Below are positions 24,552 to 64,000 of a stretch of DNA of 64,000 nt, one piece after another. The translations under genes were made by a program, and so were the position numbers. Each line of letters begins with the position of its first letter. The first letter of the stretch is position 1. This DNA comes from Fragum whitleyi (taxonomy: Eukaryota > Mollusca > Bivalvia > Cardiida > Cardiidae): positions 52,019,933 to 52,083,932 of the forward strand of contig OX411544.1 of the NCBI GenBank assembly GCA_948146395.1. Reading direction: 5' to 3'. Under the pieces are notes generated by a model. The model had not been told where the DNA came from and made no database searches. It saw nothing but the letters and a program-made list of their open reading frames with translations.

Positions 24552-24640
24552 GCATAACATCTATAAACTTGATAAAGGAATAAGTTATTACAGAACATTA
24601 AAATTTTGTGAAGAATTTAATATCCTAGGTCAAACATTCG

Positions 24641-63238
<38,598 letters not shown>

Positions 63239-63539
63239 TTATACCATGCACATATCTGACTAGCAGAAGTTTTCACAAACATTTAGGCATCTCAGATATA
63301 TAGGATCTGTCATGAGATTTTATTTGAGACAAACAGATGCTAACTGTGTCTAGAATAGAAGTGTTATTAAGCGAGCCTTGGCGAGTTTATTTATATTTAT
63401 ATTCTTGATGAGGTTAAGATCAGCTTCTCTCTAAAAAAATAGGGTAACATATTCTTTTTCTCATAGAAATAATATTCATGTATGTTTAAACCAATTTTTT
63501 AATGCTCAAATGACAGAAATACTGCAAAACATGATGTTA

Positions 63540-63790
63540 GTTTATACTAATTTATTTTAGTTCGATTGCGACGAAAGCTTAAGCTTATAGAACACTCAAT
63601 CCTGATGTTTTCACGTCCCTGAGAGAGAGGCAGTGGTTTAAACCCACTGCTACCCATTTTTACAGCTGGGTGAACTGAGGCTGGCTATAAAGTGTTTTGC
63701 CCATAAACACACCCCGGCGACAGTGGGGCTCGAACCACGGACCTCCAGGTCACGGGTCGAGTACATTTACCACAAGGCCACCGAGGCAGT
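63540..63790 (-). mobile_element. SINE family B copy
   Basis: Minus-strand head CTGCCTCGGTGGCCTTGTGG, B box GGTTCGAGCCCC, then a body ending in ...CGTCGCAATCGAACTAAAA-like text. 63791-64000 shows the start of another diverged B-like repeat (GAGAGAGATGCAATGG) and no exon. Confidence 0.72.
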
Positions 63791-64000
63791 CAACATGATG
63801 TTGTGATGACATCATTTAGAATGTAACATGTGACAAGGATATCACTAATGGTTGTTTGCTATAGAAGACAAAGGTGACTAAGCGAGGTAAATAATTTTCT
63901 CACACAAAATCATAATAAAGAATCAGCTCCTATTTTCATCGTAGTCCTTACTTATACCAGATTTTATCATGCACTTGAGAGAGATGCAATGGATTAAAGA

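Overview
Nuclear DNA of an animal, AT-rich and intron-rich, crowded with transposable elements. No prokaryotic, organellar or viral genes were recognised. Short elements with tandem core repeats, flanked by stem-loops and carrying GACGGACGG tracts before the 3' hairpin, are the style of element known from bivalve molluscs. A bivalve is therefore my best guess for the host, but the sequence does not prove it.

The one clear host gene is the 3' half of HECTD1, a HECT-type E3 ubiquitin ligase, on the minus strand (63216 down to 24641). I could place 19 exons. All introns are GT-AG, all split codons agree, and the exons join into 1,125 codons plus a stop. They run from inside the MIB/HERC2 domain, through a serine-rich linker and an Asp/Glu-rich stretch, to the complete HECT domain with its catalytic cysteine. 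The N-terminal part (ARM, ankyrin and SUN domains in known orthologues) lies beyond base 64000. The helical-bundle (BTHB) domain of vertebrate HECTD1 is absent from its expected place.

At least five of the 19 exons have partial copies of one end beside them in an intron. The most striking is a 140-bp unit present five times at 60235-60900. Each extra copy is a potential 40-codon, phase 1-1 exon, and the copies differ almost only at synonymous sites. Copies of the other four exons are decayed and interrupted by mobile elements.

Bases 1-24640 hold no recognisable host gene. They contain a broken non-LTR retrotransposon (about 500-3800), a 4.9-kb element with arms of about 1.2 kb in inverted orientation (4341-9207), nested Helitron-like elements, TIR elements, hairpin elements and SINEs. 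The introns of HECTD1 carry the same families. Many Helitron-like copies share one end structure: a 5' CAAGA followed by a small stem-loop, and a 3' hairpin followed by TAA or CTAA, placed inside an A run with no target duplication. In the big inverted repeat the opposite arm preserves the empty sites, so two such insertions can be defined to within the ambiguity of the A run.
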